Origin: Limisphaerales bacterium
GTDB lineage: Bacteria; Verrucomicrobiota; Verrucomicrobiia; Limisphaerales; AAA164-E04
Direction: 5' to 3'
DNA length: 46,326 nt
Assembly (NCBI GenBank): GCA_024761205.1
Contig: JAMASS010000035.1
Coordinates: 1-46,326 of the forward strand
Within the stretch, counting starts at the first letter, position 1. Every line of letters begins with the position of its first letter. Shown piece after piece: positions 17,001 to 26,205 of this stretch. Made by a program: the position numbers and the translations under genes. The notes beneath the pieces are model-generated. The model did not search any database. It saw nothing but the letters and a program-made list of their open reading frames with translations, and had not been told where the DNA came from.

Positions 17001-18133
17001 TCAAGTTGGGCGATGTTCAGGAGGTCATTGAAGTCGGCATTGGCGGGAAACGGGTCACGACGACGGTTGAGGGTCGTGAACGTTATCCCGTTCGAGTGAG
17101 ATACTTGCGGGAGTTGCGGGATCAGATTGAATCACTGGGGCGAATCTTGGTTTCAGCGCCGGATGGCGTTCAGATTCCGTTGGAACAGCTCGCCACGATT
17201 CAGTATCGCCGCGGTCCGCAGAACATCAAGAGCGAGGATACCTTTCTGGTGGGATATGTCTTGTTTGACATGAAACCTGGAAAGGCGGAAGTCGATGTCG
17301 TGGAGGATGTGCAAGCCTATCTACAGACCAAGATCGCGAGCGGCGAATTGGTGCTGCCGGAAGGGGTCAGCTATACATTTGCCGGGAGTTACGAAAATCA
17401 GGTGCGATCGGAAAAGAGGTTGATGGTTGTTCTCCCTTTGGCGCTCTTGGCGCTCTTCGTGATTCTGTATTTACAGTTCAAATCGACTACGAACACCATG
17501 CTGGTCTTTTCTGGGGTTGCTGTGGCGTGGGCGGGCGGATTTTTGATGCTCTGGCTCTACGGACAAGGTTGGTTTCTGGATTTCTCGTTGTTTGGGATCG
17601 AGATGCGGGAGTTGTTTCAAGTGAAGCCTTTCAATCTCAGCGTCGCCGTTTGGGTCGGCTTTCTCGCCTTGTTTGGAATTGCGTCGGATAATGGGGTTAT
17701 CATGGCGACCTATTTGGAGCAGACGTTCCGGCGGCGGCGGCCCCGGAGTATTGCGGCGTTGCGGCAGGCAACGATCGAGGCTGGTCAGCGGCGTGTGCGT
17801 CCGTGCTTGATGACCACTGCGACAACGGTGTTGGCTCTGTTTCCGATCCTTACTTCGACGGGGCGCGGTTCGGATATCATGGTCCCGATGGCGATTCCGA
17901 CTTTTGGTGGCATGGTGGTCGTGGTGGTCAGTATTTTTGTGGTGCCCGTGCTTTATTGTGTGGTGAGAGAGTTTGCTTATCGTTCCAAGTTTGGGAATGG
18001 CGGAGCAGCGTTTTTGTCAGTAGCCAGCTTGTTTTTGGTTCCTGTGATTTACTGTGCCGTATCGGAAGTATTGGAGTCGGAAAGCATCGAGCCTTCCCGA
18101 GGTCACCATGATGATCTAGGTCCAAATTCTTGA
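14081..18133 (+). CDS. CusA/CzcA-type RND heavy-metal efflux pump, extended form
   Basis: Inner-membrane proton-driven RND pump, 1350 residues against about 1050 in E. coli CusA. Typical features: first helix at about 24-45, GIAIAIGTMVDMGIVICEN (proton-relay Asp439), FMPMLDEGSYLYMPTT, and a long second-half bundle. Extra length comes from an inserted hydrophobic segment (about 535-655) and an inserted polar periplasmic segment (about 787-900). Of the CusA methionine triad only the M623 position is kept (Met906); M573 and M672 correspond to Ala737 and Ile974. The relay Glu939 is Asp1203 and Lys984 is Cys1242, so the substrate may not be copper. The ATG at 14081 overlaps the adaptor stop. The C-terminus repeats a FVVPVLYC-like helix as FLVPVIYC. 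Confidence 0.93.
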   Translation: MSESPEPSGLLGRLIEFCLRNQLIVLLGVLFFLVWGFLVAPFNWAVGGLPRDPVPVDAIPDIGENQQIVFTEWAGRSPQDVEDQISYPLTVSLFGVPGVKNVRSYSMFGFSTIYVIFKDDIDFYWSRSRILEKLNSLPAGTLPQGVQPALGPDATALGQVFWYTLEGQDAEGNPTGGWDPDELRSIQDWYVRYGLLAADGVSEVASVGGFVREYQIDVDPDAMRAFGVSLEEVFKAVRMANVDVGARTIEVNHVEYVIRGLGFIKNLEDIESSVIKVHDNVPVYVKSVAKVNCGPALRRGALDKEGAEAVGGVVVVRYGDNPLATINQVKAKIEEIAPGLPKKTLADGTVSQVVIVPFYDRTELINETLQTLNSALAEEILVAVMVVLIMVMHLRSSLLISGVLPLAVLMCFSAMKVFGVDANIVALSGIAIAIGTMVDMGIVICENILKHFDEASPDEDSLRIVLRASKEVGSAVLTAVATTVVSFLPVFTMEAAEGKLFTPLAWTKTFALVASVLVALTVIPTFAQILFVGRIKGKMLRRVAFGSLAAMGLVVILVWGVRQLSGEAPLLLGWILGVILLATGSYHFAEERLPARIRRWVPRVTNALAAVIVGILLAWHWLPLGPEKGFLLNLFFVGLLIGGLLALIHCFRYAYGSILTLCLQYRLTFLTVPTALVFLGAVVWLGFESFFGWLPSPVRKLPLVAAVAEAFPGLGKEFMPMLDEGSYLYMPTTMPHASIGESMDSMRKQNLLIRQIPEVETVVGKLGRAETPLDPAPVSMVETVINYRPQFLGDEEGGRLTFAYEDSKVDFFRDVEGDPVLAPDGEPYWVQGRFQRDQLGALIPDREGMPFRLWRPALDPALNEGRPPWPGINQAEDIWDAIVEAARVPGSTSAPKLQPIAARLVMLQSGMRAPMGIKVKGPNLDIIERVGLQMERFLKEVPSVEPSAVIADRIVGKPYLEIEIDREAIARHGIKLGDVQEVIEVGIGGKRVTTTVEGRERYPVRVRYLRELRDQIESLGRILVSAPDGVQIPLEQLATIQYRRGPQNIKSEDTFLVGYVLFDMKPGKAEVDVVEDVQAYLQTKIASGELVLPEGVSYTFAGSYENQVRSEKRLMVVLPLALLALFVILYLQFKSTTNTMLVFSGVAVAWAGGFLMLWLYGQGWFLDFSLFGIEMRELFQVKPFNLSVAVWVGFLALFGIASDNGVIMATYLEQTFRRRRPRSIAALRQATIEAGQRRVRPCLMTTATTVLALFPILTSTGRGSDIMVPMAIPTFGGMVVVVVSIFVVPVLYCVVREFAYRSKFGNGGAAFLSVASLFLVPVIYCAVSEVLESESIEPSRGHHDDLGPNS

Positions 18134-18180
18134 AATGTCTCCAACGGATTAAAAACAATGGATGACGACATTGCGTGTGC

Positions 18181-19390
18181 ATGAAACATACCTTCCTTAA
18201 GGTAGCGGCTTGCGTCGCATCCGGGATTTTTGTGGTGCTAAGCCTTTTGAAAGCTGGATCGGTCAAAATCATCTCCACGCCAAATGACGGTATTATGTCA
18301 AGCGAGAGGTCGATGGCTCGACCTTTAGCGATCTGATTTAAGTCAGCCATCGAGTGAGTAGCGGTTATGGCCGTTGGGATGGTCAGCGGAGCGCAAATGG
18401 TGCGGGGTGGGTGTATGTCGCCTAGATGGGTAGTGGGAAGGTCGCTGCGCAGGGAAAGGAAGGTGAGCCGTGGAAGCATCTGATGCTGTTTGCTTAGGAA
18501 ACTCCGATTGATAACCGGAAACTCGGTTTTCTCTGGAAAAATCACCGAAAACAGCAGAGTTCAGAGATTAAATCAGAGTTTCCTTTGTTCAAATGACGAC
18601 GGGACTTCCTTTGCGCCGGAGCAGAGTCTCTTGATGTGGACCGGAGGTTGGATGGCGGCGGAACCTTGGCGCCCGACAGTCACAGTAATGTTTGTGCTTT
18701 ATGTCAATTGGCACGGGTTGGCACGGGTGAGGTCCGAAGAATCTGCCGGGTAAGGTTGGGGAGTAGTACTTGTCACGCGCTTAGTTGACGAGGGGAAGAC
18801 GTTGGGCAAAGAAGTGGAGGCAAATCCGACGCCCACTGGTACTTGCGGCTGTTGTGGAATCCGCGCATTCACTCACCGCAGGATCGACTCCACATCATGT
18901 ATCGAATGGCTGATGGCAGGACTCGTGACATAGCGCTTCTGAAGTCGCTGGATTCAGGGAGGTCCTTTTCCTTACGGAAACTCAATGAGTGGGAGATTGA
19001 AGCCTGCCCGATGAGTGCGCTGCGTTTGCCGAGGGAAGGTCGGGCCTCTTCTTGGCGACGGAGCGGCTAGGGCGCGTCGATCTGCAAATGGTAGGGGCGG
19101 ACAATCAAATCATGGAGACCGTACTGGGATTCATGGGTACGAATCGGCCGGGGAAAGATCCCTTGATTTCGAGTAATGGGAAAGGTGATACGGTCATCGC
19201 TTGGTGCGAAGGTGCTAGATGGAAGAAGGGGAGCTTGTTGAGATGGCAACTGTTCAATGGCTCGGACCGGCTTCGAACGAAATCTGAGGTTCCGTTACGG
19301 TTCGTGAAGGTTTGGTGTTTTCCTGTGACGGTCGCCGACGGAACCGGGAACTTTATTCACCATTTCACTGTTTTAACATTGGGGTGATCA
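18181..19390 (+). pseudogene. Decayed BNR/sialidase-like secreted protein
   Basis: A start and signal-peptide-like segment (MKHTFLKVAACVASGIFVVL) lead into KIISTPNDGI, then a stop at 18334-18336. Recognisable pieces of a BNR-repeat (exo-alpha-sialidase-like) protein follow in shifting frames: WVYVA with an in-frame TAG where Trp is usual before MGSGK, SNDDGTSFAPEQS near 18590, PTGTCGCCG near 18835, LHIMYRMADGRTRDIALLKS near 18885 onward, EIEACPMSALRLP, and NGKGDTVIAWCEGARWKKGS near 19170-19230. The Asp-box-like DDG.SF motif is clear. Many frameshifts and stops make it non-functional. It lies downstream of the pump gene on the same strand. Assignment rests on motif memory of this family and could be a neighbouring BNR family. 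Confidence 0.6.
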
Positions 19391-19499
19391 GCCTCGACCG
19401 TATCCACCAACCGGCGCTGAGCTTGGCACCCAAGTTTGACCGAGAAGCGGCAAAGTAATGGAAAAATCCGAGCTGGCGCCTGGACGATAGAAATCATCT

Positions 19500-20900
19500 G
19501 TTACCTCCAAGGGCATGACGGAGTGGATTGCGGCGCATACAAATATCTATCTCAGCGCCGACAAACTTGAGGCGCCGCCGAATGAGGCTCCCGGCGGGCT
19601 TTTTCTTCTTGATGAAAGGGCAACTATATGAGTTGGCTGGCACGCTAGGTGGTGAAATGAACGGAGGGAGTTTGGTCCATCACGAAAGTGGCGTGCTAGC
19701 GCCGTTTTCCGACGTCGAACTCCTTACCCAATTGAAAGGCGATGGCTATTTAGGCGCGCCGTTGACTTCGGACGATAGCCGAGCCGTTGGGATTCTGACC
19801 GCTCTTGATACCAAGCCAATCTTCGAGATTTTTACTGACCGAGCGAGCACCGAGTTGAATTGAGGCATCATGCATCGGCATATGAGGGAGAATTGGAGGG
19901 GCGCTGCAGCACGTTCACAAGATGGAGTCGATTGGCACTTTGGCGAGCGGGATCACGCATGATTTAACAATATCCTTGGCGTCATTCTGGCGAACGCCGA
20001 GATATCGCTGTTGGATTTGAGCCTAGATCACGGTGTGTATTCGTCGATTGAGGATATTCTCAGCTCGGCTAAGCGAGCAACTTGGTGAATTAGATCAATG
20101 ATATTCAGCTGCAGCAAGGCCCGTGGTGCGTGAGATGATATCACTGGCAGAGACAGTGAATAATGCATTCCATCATTCTGGAGATCATTGATATCAAATG
20201 TACCATTGCGCCCGACCTGCCATTGGTGCTTGCCGATTCCGACCAGATTCATCGGGCATCGTCAATCTGTTGTACCAGCGCCTGGCGTGCAATGGACGAT
20301 TCCGATGGACGGATTGAAATTGTTCCAAAACGGGTCGAGGTCACTGCCGAACTGTGCGGGACCGAAGTTGTTCGGATGATGGGACCTTTCTTTCTCTAGC
20401 GGTTTCGGACAACGGAAGCGGGATGGGCGCAGAAACTCAGCGCCGGATCTTTGATCCGTTTTTCACGACCAGAGGTCCGGGCTAAGCCACGGGATTGGGT
20501 CTCTCTGTTGTGCGCAGTATGGTGCAAGGCCATGACGTCAGTATGCGAGTGTCCAGTTAGAAAGATGAAGGGGCGACGTTTACGATTTTGTTTCCGGAGG
20601 TGAATAAGCAGGACGAAGGTGTCGCTCCGCTTTAAGGCGAGCTGTTTCGCTGAAACGACGCAGGAATTTGATGGCGTGATTATTATTATTTACATGTCGA
20701 AGAGGGCAAGAGTGGAGGTGTTTCGCCAGATTCGAAGGGTACGATCGGATGGCCAATGATTTTGACTTCTGGAAACTTTGATGAATCCGTGAAAGCGGCA
20801 GCCGAGATTGTCGGCGTCCGTGAGTTTTTGAACAAGCCCCACTCGACAAAATCTTTGCGCGATAGCCTTGGCCGTGTGCTTCCTGCTGTTGAGGTGGGTC
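19500..20900 (+). pseudogene. Decayed GAF hybrid sensor histidine kinase
   Basis: Remains of a multidomain signalling kinase in several frames. Around 19528-19860 there is a GAF domain ending in GILTALDTKPIFEIFTDRAS. At 19919-19960 comes a HisKA H-box (KMESIGTLASGITHDL, phosphoacceptor His codon 19958-19960). Near 20225 there is an N-box region (ADSDQIHRAIVNLL with a frameshift). At 20398-20550 come the G1/F/G2 boxes of the HATPase domain (SDNGSGMG, IFDPFFTTRGPG, a stop, then TGLGLSVVRS). At 20752-20892 lies the end of a receiver domain (MILTSGNFDESV ... FLNKPHS). Stops and shifts lie between all domains. The order GAF-HisKA-HATPase-REC is that of an orphan hybrid kinase. Confidence 0.75.
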
Positions 20901-21010
20901 GAACCCTAAGCCGGAGTCTGTCAAGCAATCAATTCGAACGAGGCTTCATGGCGTGGCCGGAATTGAACGTGCTGCCGGAGGGGGTTGGGCGGGTGCGTCG
21001 CGTTCGTGGC

Positions 21011-21050
21011 CGAACCAGCGAGTAGACGAGTGGATCCATCCGCTGGTTTG
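21011..21050. repeat. Hairpin repeat, copy 1
   Basis: CGAACCAGCG (21011-21020) pairs with CGCTGGTTTG (21041-21050) over 10 positions including one G-T pair, with a 20-base loop containing the palindrome TGGATCCA. The 23 bases 21012-21034 recur at 38709-38731 with two differences, followed in both places by ATCCGC. This suggests a dispersed repeat family of the genome. Confidence 0.5.
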
Positions 21051-21920
21051 GGCAAGGGACGCAATTGATCTTGATGCGCGAGTCAAAAGCCGGAGCACAA
21101 GACCTAAGCATCGGGCAGATTCATTCTTCGCTCCGGAGGAAGCAAGGCCGTTGCGAGGGAGACTGGATGGGAAAGCAAGTGAACCAGCCTGTAGGTGTAC
21201 TTGCCCGGCAAGGGCAACTGAAATGACCGACGCCATGGGGCTACACCGCGGCGATGCCACGGAAAGGGGCCGATCCGATGAGCGCAGGAGCCGTAGTCCC
21301 ACGGAGCGAGGCGAAGAACTGTCTCCCAACGGCCGGCTCAGGTAGGGACCGTGGGGGGCCGGAAGATCGCTCGACCGGGCGCTGCTTCATCATCCGGGGC
21401 ACCGAGATGGGGACAAACCGTGGGGAGGCCCGGCGCCCTCGGCTGGGGAGCACCCAGGATTCGCTGAGCCAGAGGGAGCTCCTTGTGTCTGCGCGGGCGG
21501 GTAAGATTCGCCAGCGCGCACGTGCCCCCTAGGGCAACGGACGCCCTTGGCTCTGCTGCCCGAGATGGGCAGGGGGCGCCGGATACGAGGCGGTCCTCCC
21601 GCCGCTCCGGGCAATGGAGCGCGCGGTGCGAAGCCGTGGAGAATAGGCTGATCGCTTGAGCGCCAAGCGGAGGCTCAAACCCTGGCCGCACCTCAGACGG
21701 GCGTTACTCCTAGGGCAACCGGGACGTTGGAAGATTGGCGGGAGAGGGCTGAGGAAGCCCGCCCCAAGACAGGGGATGGCCCCCAAAAGCGCGGGCCCGG
21801 CCGTGGGCATGGTTTGTTCGCCTGTGCCCTTGATGTCTCTGGGCATCCTTCGCTGCGGCTTCGGATGACGAATGGGAGGAGGCCGTTGGGCGTTGATATG
21901 GACCCGCCGAGATGCCGAGA

Positions 21921-21954
21921 GGTTTTGGAGTGCGGCGCTTCCTCGCCGCTTTGG
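21921..21954. repeat. REP-like GC hairpin
   Basis: GCGGCG (21932-21937) and CGCCGC (21944-21949) form a 6-bp stem with a 6-base loop, flanked by GGTTTTGGAGT on the left and TTTGG on the right. The layout resembles abundant intergenic hairpin repeats of verrucomicrobial genomes. Only one clear copy is present in this window, so family membership is inferred. Confidence 0.4.
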
Positions 21955-22517
21955 ATTTGCTGCGACCTTGTCTTTTTCCTAATAGTTTGTCGTCACTCAA
22001 AGACAAAGACGACGTTTGGACTCAGTTTCGGAATGGTTGCCTTTTTCCGCAGAACGCCAGAGCCAACCGGATGGCGGCCCCTTGGAACTCTGAGTTCAGT
22101 TTCCGCTTCATCCAGCCCTCCGCTTGAGCAATTTGTTCGGTTTCGAGATTCGTTTCGCCAGGCTGTTTCCCCCATTGTCAAAGACGAGGTTCGTGCCCGT
22201 AATAAATGAAAATTTATCGGAGGCCAAATAAAGGATGGCTAAGATAACTTCTTTGGGTAACGCTCATCGCCCTGAGGTGATGACTCGGCCATTGCCCAAA
22301 AGGCGATCTCCTCACTGCCTTCCTTTGCTATCAGTTCTTGAAAGAAGGGCACCATCTTTCACATCAACGTTTTGACGCCCGACGGGGACACGAGAATATA
22401 AAGACGTGATCTGAATATTCATTATGACTTTGGTGATTCTAACTTCGGAATGGGCATGAATACTAAGCGGACGAACCGTCCGGGTATGCCTACGAGGGCG
22501 TTAGCTCAAATTGACTA

Positions 22518-22860
22518 CCTGACTACCACAATTTGTTCTACAATCTCAATCTCATCTTTTCTTTCTTCCAGCAACCGCTCGTAATAATCTTCAATTGGCG
22601 GCAAAATGGCTGTCTGCTGCCCGCTTTTATCGGATATATACTACGCGATTTCCTCCAGTCCACTTGTCATTCGTTCTCTCATGGGGATGACCGCCGATAG
22701 TATCTGAAAACCTCGATTGAGCCCTTTCTCGACTTATAGTATAGATCTAACCACTTGGTGCTTTGCAAGAGCACCTGCTTGATCGCGATTGCGCCCTTTT
22801 TATAGTACGTTACAGTAAGCAGCCGGTCATCAATCCATATCGCTCAGTAGCGGGTATTCT
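22518..22860 (-). pseudogene. Fragment of unknown protein, broken
   Basis: Not recognised. Read on the - strand from about 22850 there is a coding-like stretch containing WIDDRLLTVTYYKKGAIAIKQ and LDLYYKSRKGSIEVFRYYRR, a TGA near 22690, then a shifted frame that ends ILPPIEDYYERLLEERKDEIEI ... and stops at about 22518-22520. The residue choice (Tyr, Lys, Glu rich) differs from the surrounding junk and looks like a real protein C-terminus with breaks. It is divergent from the XRE relic and may have belonged to the same decayed island. Confidence 0.3.
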
Positions 22861-22892
22861 GATGCTTTGAGATTCGAATTTTTCAAAACACT

Positions 22893-22948
22893 ACTTATAG
22901 TATTATAAACGAATGCTAGAAACCAAGCGGAATATACTATTTAAAGTC
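22893..22948 (+). promoter_or_regulatory. Inverted TATAGT elements before XRE relic (C-box-like)
   Basis: ACTTATAGTAT (22893-22903) faces a related inverted element, ATACTATTTAAAGTC (22934-22948), about 40 bases before the XRE relic start. Controller proteins of restriction-modification systems bind boxes of the type GACT-tat-AGTC upstream of their own gene. A further GACTTATAGT occurs at 22731-22740, within the divergent relic. The resemblance is suggestive only. Confidence 0.35.
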
Positions 22949-22986
22949 TGTAGATTCAAAGTCATCGGACCTAGCATGTTCTTCTA

Positions 22987-23175
22987 ATGGAAATTCATTT
23001 TGATCAGGCTCCACGGAAGCTTGGTGAGATTACTCTCGGGGGAAGAAAAGAGCTAGGTTACTCGCAAGAGGGATTGGCTGCTCAGTGCGGCATCTATCGG
23101 ACATATCTGGGAACGGGGGAAGTGGACCGTTTCTTTGATGAACATTTTGAGGATACCAAAATTGCATTAAATTGA
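22987..23175 (+). pseudogene. XRE-family helix-turn-helix regulator relic (controller-like)
   Basis: 62 codons. Residues about 10-40 read KLGEITLGGRKELGYSQEGLAAQCGIYRTYLGT, the classical XRE helix-turn-helix with the SQE..A..CG..RTYLG signature. The reading frame then departs from the family (the usual VERGERN motif is replaced by GEVDRFFDEHFED) and stops early, so the C-terminal half is lost or shifted. Its position before a C5 methyltransferase relic, with inverted TATAGT elements upstream, recalls controller (C) proteins of type II restriction-modification systems. An ordinary phage-type or solitary XRE regulator is the alternative. Confidence 0.55.
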
Positions 23176-23489
23176 AAGCGTCCGAACTGATTTTCCTCGT
23201 GAAGTTCTGAATGATCGGGATCCTTGACAGCAATTGGATTTGTGTATTGGGAATCACTCCAACATCCTCAGAATGGTTGCCTTGGGCTTCTTCAGCCTGC
23301 ATTCCCAAATCCGACAGACATTCCAATCATCGGCTCGCAATCGCCGAGTTATCTGCCGATCTCGCTTTTGGTTATCGCCGATTTTTTTGAACCAGAACTT
23401 GGCGTTTTGTTTGGGTGAACGCATCAGCCATTTGGATGATTACTTCCTGAATTTATGCCAGCTTACAAATGAGTAACATTGCGATTTTA

Positions 23490-23696
23490 ACCCGATTCCC
23501 TTCAAGATTTGACGCCATTTGCATGACCGGTGCATTTCGCTTCGTGAAGCCCGCGATTCTACAATCCTTGCCCGGTGGTTATCATTTTTCGATTCGACGA
23601 GGAAAACTCGCGGCCGCGCAAATGATCGGGAATGCGCTTCCGCCAGAGTTCATCCGATGGCACGCCGAGGTCATCCGCAAGGAGTTTTGTCCGTGA
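23490..23696 (+). pseudogene. C-terminal relic of C5-cytosine DNA methyltransferase
   Basis: The frame around 23523-23690 reads ... ILQSLPGGYHFSIRRGKLAAAQMIGNALPPEF ..., which is the region of motifs IX-X of DNA C5-methyltransferases (REAARLQSFPD..., then IGNAVPP). The REA part is in another frame (SLREARD), so a frameshift lies between. Upstream, 23176-23490 has only short unrelated-looking frames, and the catalytic PCQ motif and SAM-binding motifs were not found. The gene is therefore largely deleted. When whole it would have methylated cytosine in a specific site, probably protecting DNA from a cognate nuclease. Confidence 0.6.
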
Positions 23697-23699
23697 AGG

Positions 23700-26180
23700 A
23701 AGAAAATGAAACAAGGGAGTTGCTGCTTGCGGTCTCACCGATAATCAGAAGACGGCAGTTCAATCAGAGAGCCACCGAGTTCTAATCGTCGAAGGTGTGG
23801 AATCCGGTAAGACCGAAGTCATGGCCCGCAGGATAGCCTAGTGGGTTGGGACAAATGATGTTCCCAAGGACAATGTCGTTGCATTTACCTTCACTGAGAA
23901 AGCAGCGGCGGAGATAAAGCGTCGAGTCAGAAGATGGATGGCTAAGATCACTGCCGACGATGAGGAAGCCAATCTCGCAGGCATGTATTATAGGCACAAT
24001 CCACGGCTACTGCCTGGCAAAACTGAGAGAATACTGGTCTGACGATTACCACAACTTCGACATCTTGGATGAATCTGCAAGATCATCGCTGATATTTAGA
24101 GAGTACCGTGGGATTCTTGGTCTTGAGAAATTGCAATCGGAGTTGGGCGTCGGGCCATTTAGTGGTGTATTGGAACAATTCATCCGTGGATATGACCAAC
24201 TGCATGAACACAATCGATTCGATATCTGTATCACGGACAATAGCCCGCCCTATGAACTGGGGCAAAAGGAGAGAGATTGGTGCGCGAAGGCGAAGCTAAG
24301 AACCCACGTAGGCGATTCAGAAAAAGGTGCCGCGTTTTCTGAATCATCCACCCGCTATTATGCTTATCTGTGCTGCCACCGCTTCTTGGATTTCGCAACT
24401 TCGCAAACAGAATCCTTTAGGAATCTGATTGATGACCCTTCCAAACATCCATTGTCTTCCGAGATCCACCTCGTCATCGATGAAGTTCAAGACATCAATC
24501 CCCTTCAACGCGACTCATCAATGCCCTTGTTGCCGACGCAAGGCGACTGACAGCCGTTGGTGACCATCACCAAGCCATTTATGGATTCCGAGGCGCAAAA
24601 GTAGAGATGATTGGGGAGATGTCGAATCAGTTCACCAAGGCCGATGATTTCTCCGTGGTGGATATTCAGGAAAACTTCAGATCAACCCCGAGAATCATCG
24701 AGATCGCCAATAATTGGGCGAAGAAAATTGGGAATATTCATGGGATGTGAACCCCACCGATGACGCATGGCAAAACAGAACGTACCGATGCTCATCGTTC
24801 ACATGTTGCTCAAGTTGATTTTCCCAACAGAAGTGACGAGGCGCAGTGGGTCGGCAAAGCAATTCGCGCCCTCGTGCCCAGCGAAACGGAAGGCGCTGCC
24901 CACGACCGGGCGTGAGGGAAAAATATGCGGCTTGGCACTTTCAGACATCGCCGTTTTGGTGAGATCGTCAACCGATGTTCGAACCTGCATACAGGCTCTT
25001 GAAGTGGCCGGCATCCCTTCAATTGTTCGGGCGGGTCCGGATCTCTACTCGCAGCCGGAGGCGCTTATGTTTCTTGGTGCGCTTGCCATTGCTGGCGACC
25101 TCGACGAGTTCTATGGGACGTCTCAGAATCCTCAGAAGGGCCTGCCTGGGCGGATCAAAAGCGTGTTGAGCTGCGGTCCATATCCGAAGTAAGTTGTCCA
25201 AAACTCTGACGCATTGCTTCAGAGTTCTGGATTGGTAGCAATGCCGCAGACGAGAGATCGGTTAGTGTTCGCTGCCACTTGGATCAGAAATCGAGTTGAG
25301 GATGGCGAGAGTTGTCCGAAAACCGCTGCATCAATTCTACGTTCAGCGAGCCTCAAGGAATTCATCTGTAAGAAGGCTGAATTGTGAAGGGTCTTTCCGC
25401 AGAAAATATTCCACTGGCTTTGCATTAGTCGTTCCGGTTCTAGGACATCGAAATTCATTAAGGAGCTTAAACCAATGATCTTGGAGTCTGGCGGAACGGT
25501 TACTTCCGATTCCGACAGACTGCTGGAGGACATCAAATATGCTCCGTTGCAAATTGAGCGTGAAGTTCATCTCGCCACGTCTTTTTCGGACCTTCGCTAT
25601 TATCTTTCCTGTCCTCACGATTTTTACCTCCGAAAAGTTCTCGGATTTGCTCCCACGATTGATCAAGGCTTCGGCTACGGTCGAGGTGTTTATAATCTAA
25701 TGCGAGCCATTCATTCCGATCCCTCGAAATGGGCAAACTTAGCGGAAGACAGGTCCTCGCTTGTCACGGAGATCCATGACTTGGTCAAAGAAGGGCTTTT
25801 CTACCTCCGCTATACCACGGGCGACACGGCGGACAACATGCAGAAAAAAGGCGTGAAATTGGTCGCAGACTGCGTGAGCGATTTCGCAAAGGAACTGGCC
25901 ATGCTTACATTCGAACCAGAGGAGGAATTTGAAACTCTGCTTAAGTACGAAGACGGCGAAGAAGCCGTGTTGATTTCAGGTGCGATGGATGTGGTAAGGC
26001 TCATTGACTTCACAAGTCTGAAGGTCGGTATTCAGACTTTCATCTGAAATTGGATGAAGATTACCGACTAGACTATTAGCTGATCGGATGCTTATGTGAA
26101 TCTTGGTGTCACATTTCCAGATTCTAAAATTCAATAGGCAGGAATTCTTGTCCGGCAACCACGCTTAAGCGGGTCATCAC
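23700..26180 (+). pseudogene. Decayed UvrD-type helicase with RecB-like nuclease domain
   Basis: Superfamily 1 helicase motifs appear in order but in several frames: Q-motif LTDNQKTAVQS and a damaged Walker A (EGVESGKTEV) at 23730-23830, AFTFTEKAAAEIKRRV near 23885, the long intact frame 23960-24550 containing IHLVIDEVQDINPLQRD (motif II), AVGDHHQAIYGFRGAK (motif III) near 24555, and ENFRSTPRIIEIAN (motif IV) near 24670. LSDIAVLVRSSTD follows near 24930. Motifs V and VI are missing. From 25480 a RecB/PDDEXK-type nuclease part follows: SFSDLRYYLSCPHDFYLRKVLGF, then LIDFTS near 26005 and LDEDYRL in another frame near 26048. Ends are approximate. It directly follows the methyltransferase relic, suggesting one defence island. 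Confidence 0.75.
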
Positions 26181-26205
26181 TTCTCAGCAATAACTTCGAA
26201 CCAAT

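Larger units (their letters stand above)
20906..22210. other. GC-rich non-coding stretch with hairpins, unknown origin
   Basis: This stretch of about 1.3 kb is GC-rich and open in several frames on both strands at once, typical of structured or decayed GC-rich DNA and not of a gene. Translations are Arg/Pro/Gly-rich with no motif. It contains the hairpin repeat at 21011-21050 and a REP-like element at 21921-21954. Segments such as 21170-21360 have many complementary G/C blocks and could be a fragment of a structured RNA or mobile intron, but I could not find a domain V or a reverse-transcriptase motif. Confidence 0.4.

Noticed and set aside
21000-21860. Group II intron
   Set aside because: No reverse-transcriptase motifs and no domain V-like hairpin could be found, so I only mention it as a possibility.
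21241-21870. Several overlapping open frames on both strands
   Set aside because: Arg/Pro/Gly-rich translations without motifs, overlapping in all frames; typical of GC-rich non-coding DNA.
23700-26180. Gabija-type GajB helicase
   Set aside because: The C-terminal RecB-like nuclease part and lack of a GajA-type ATPase neighbour do not fit.
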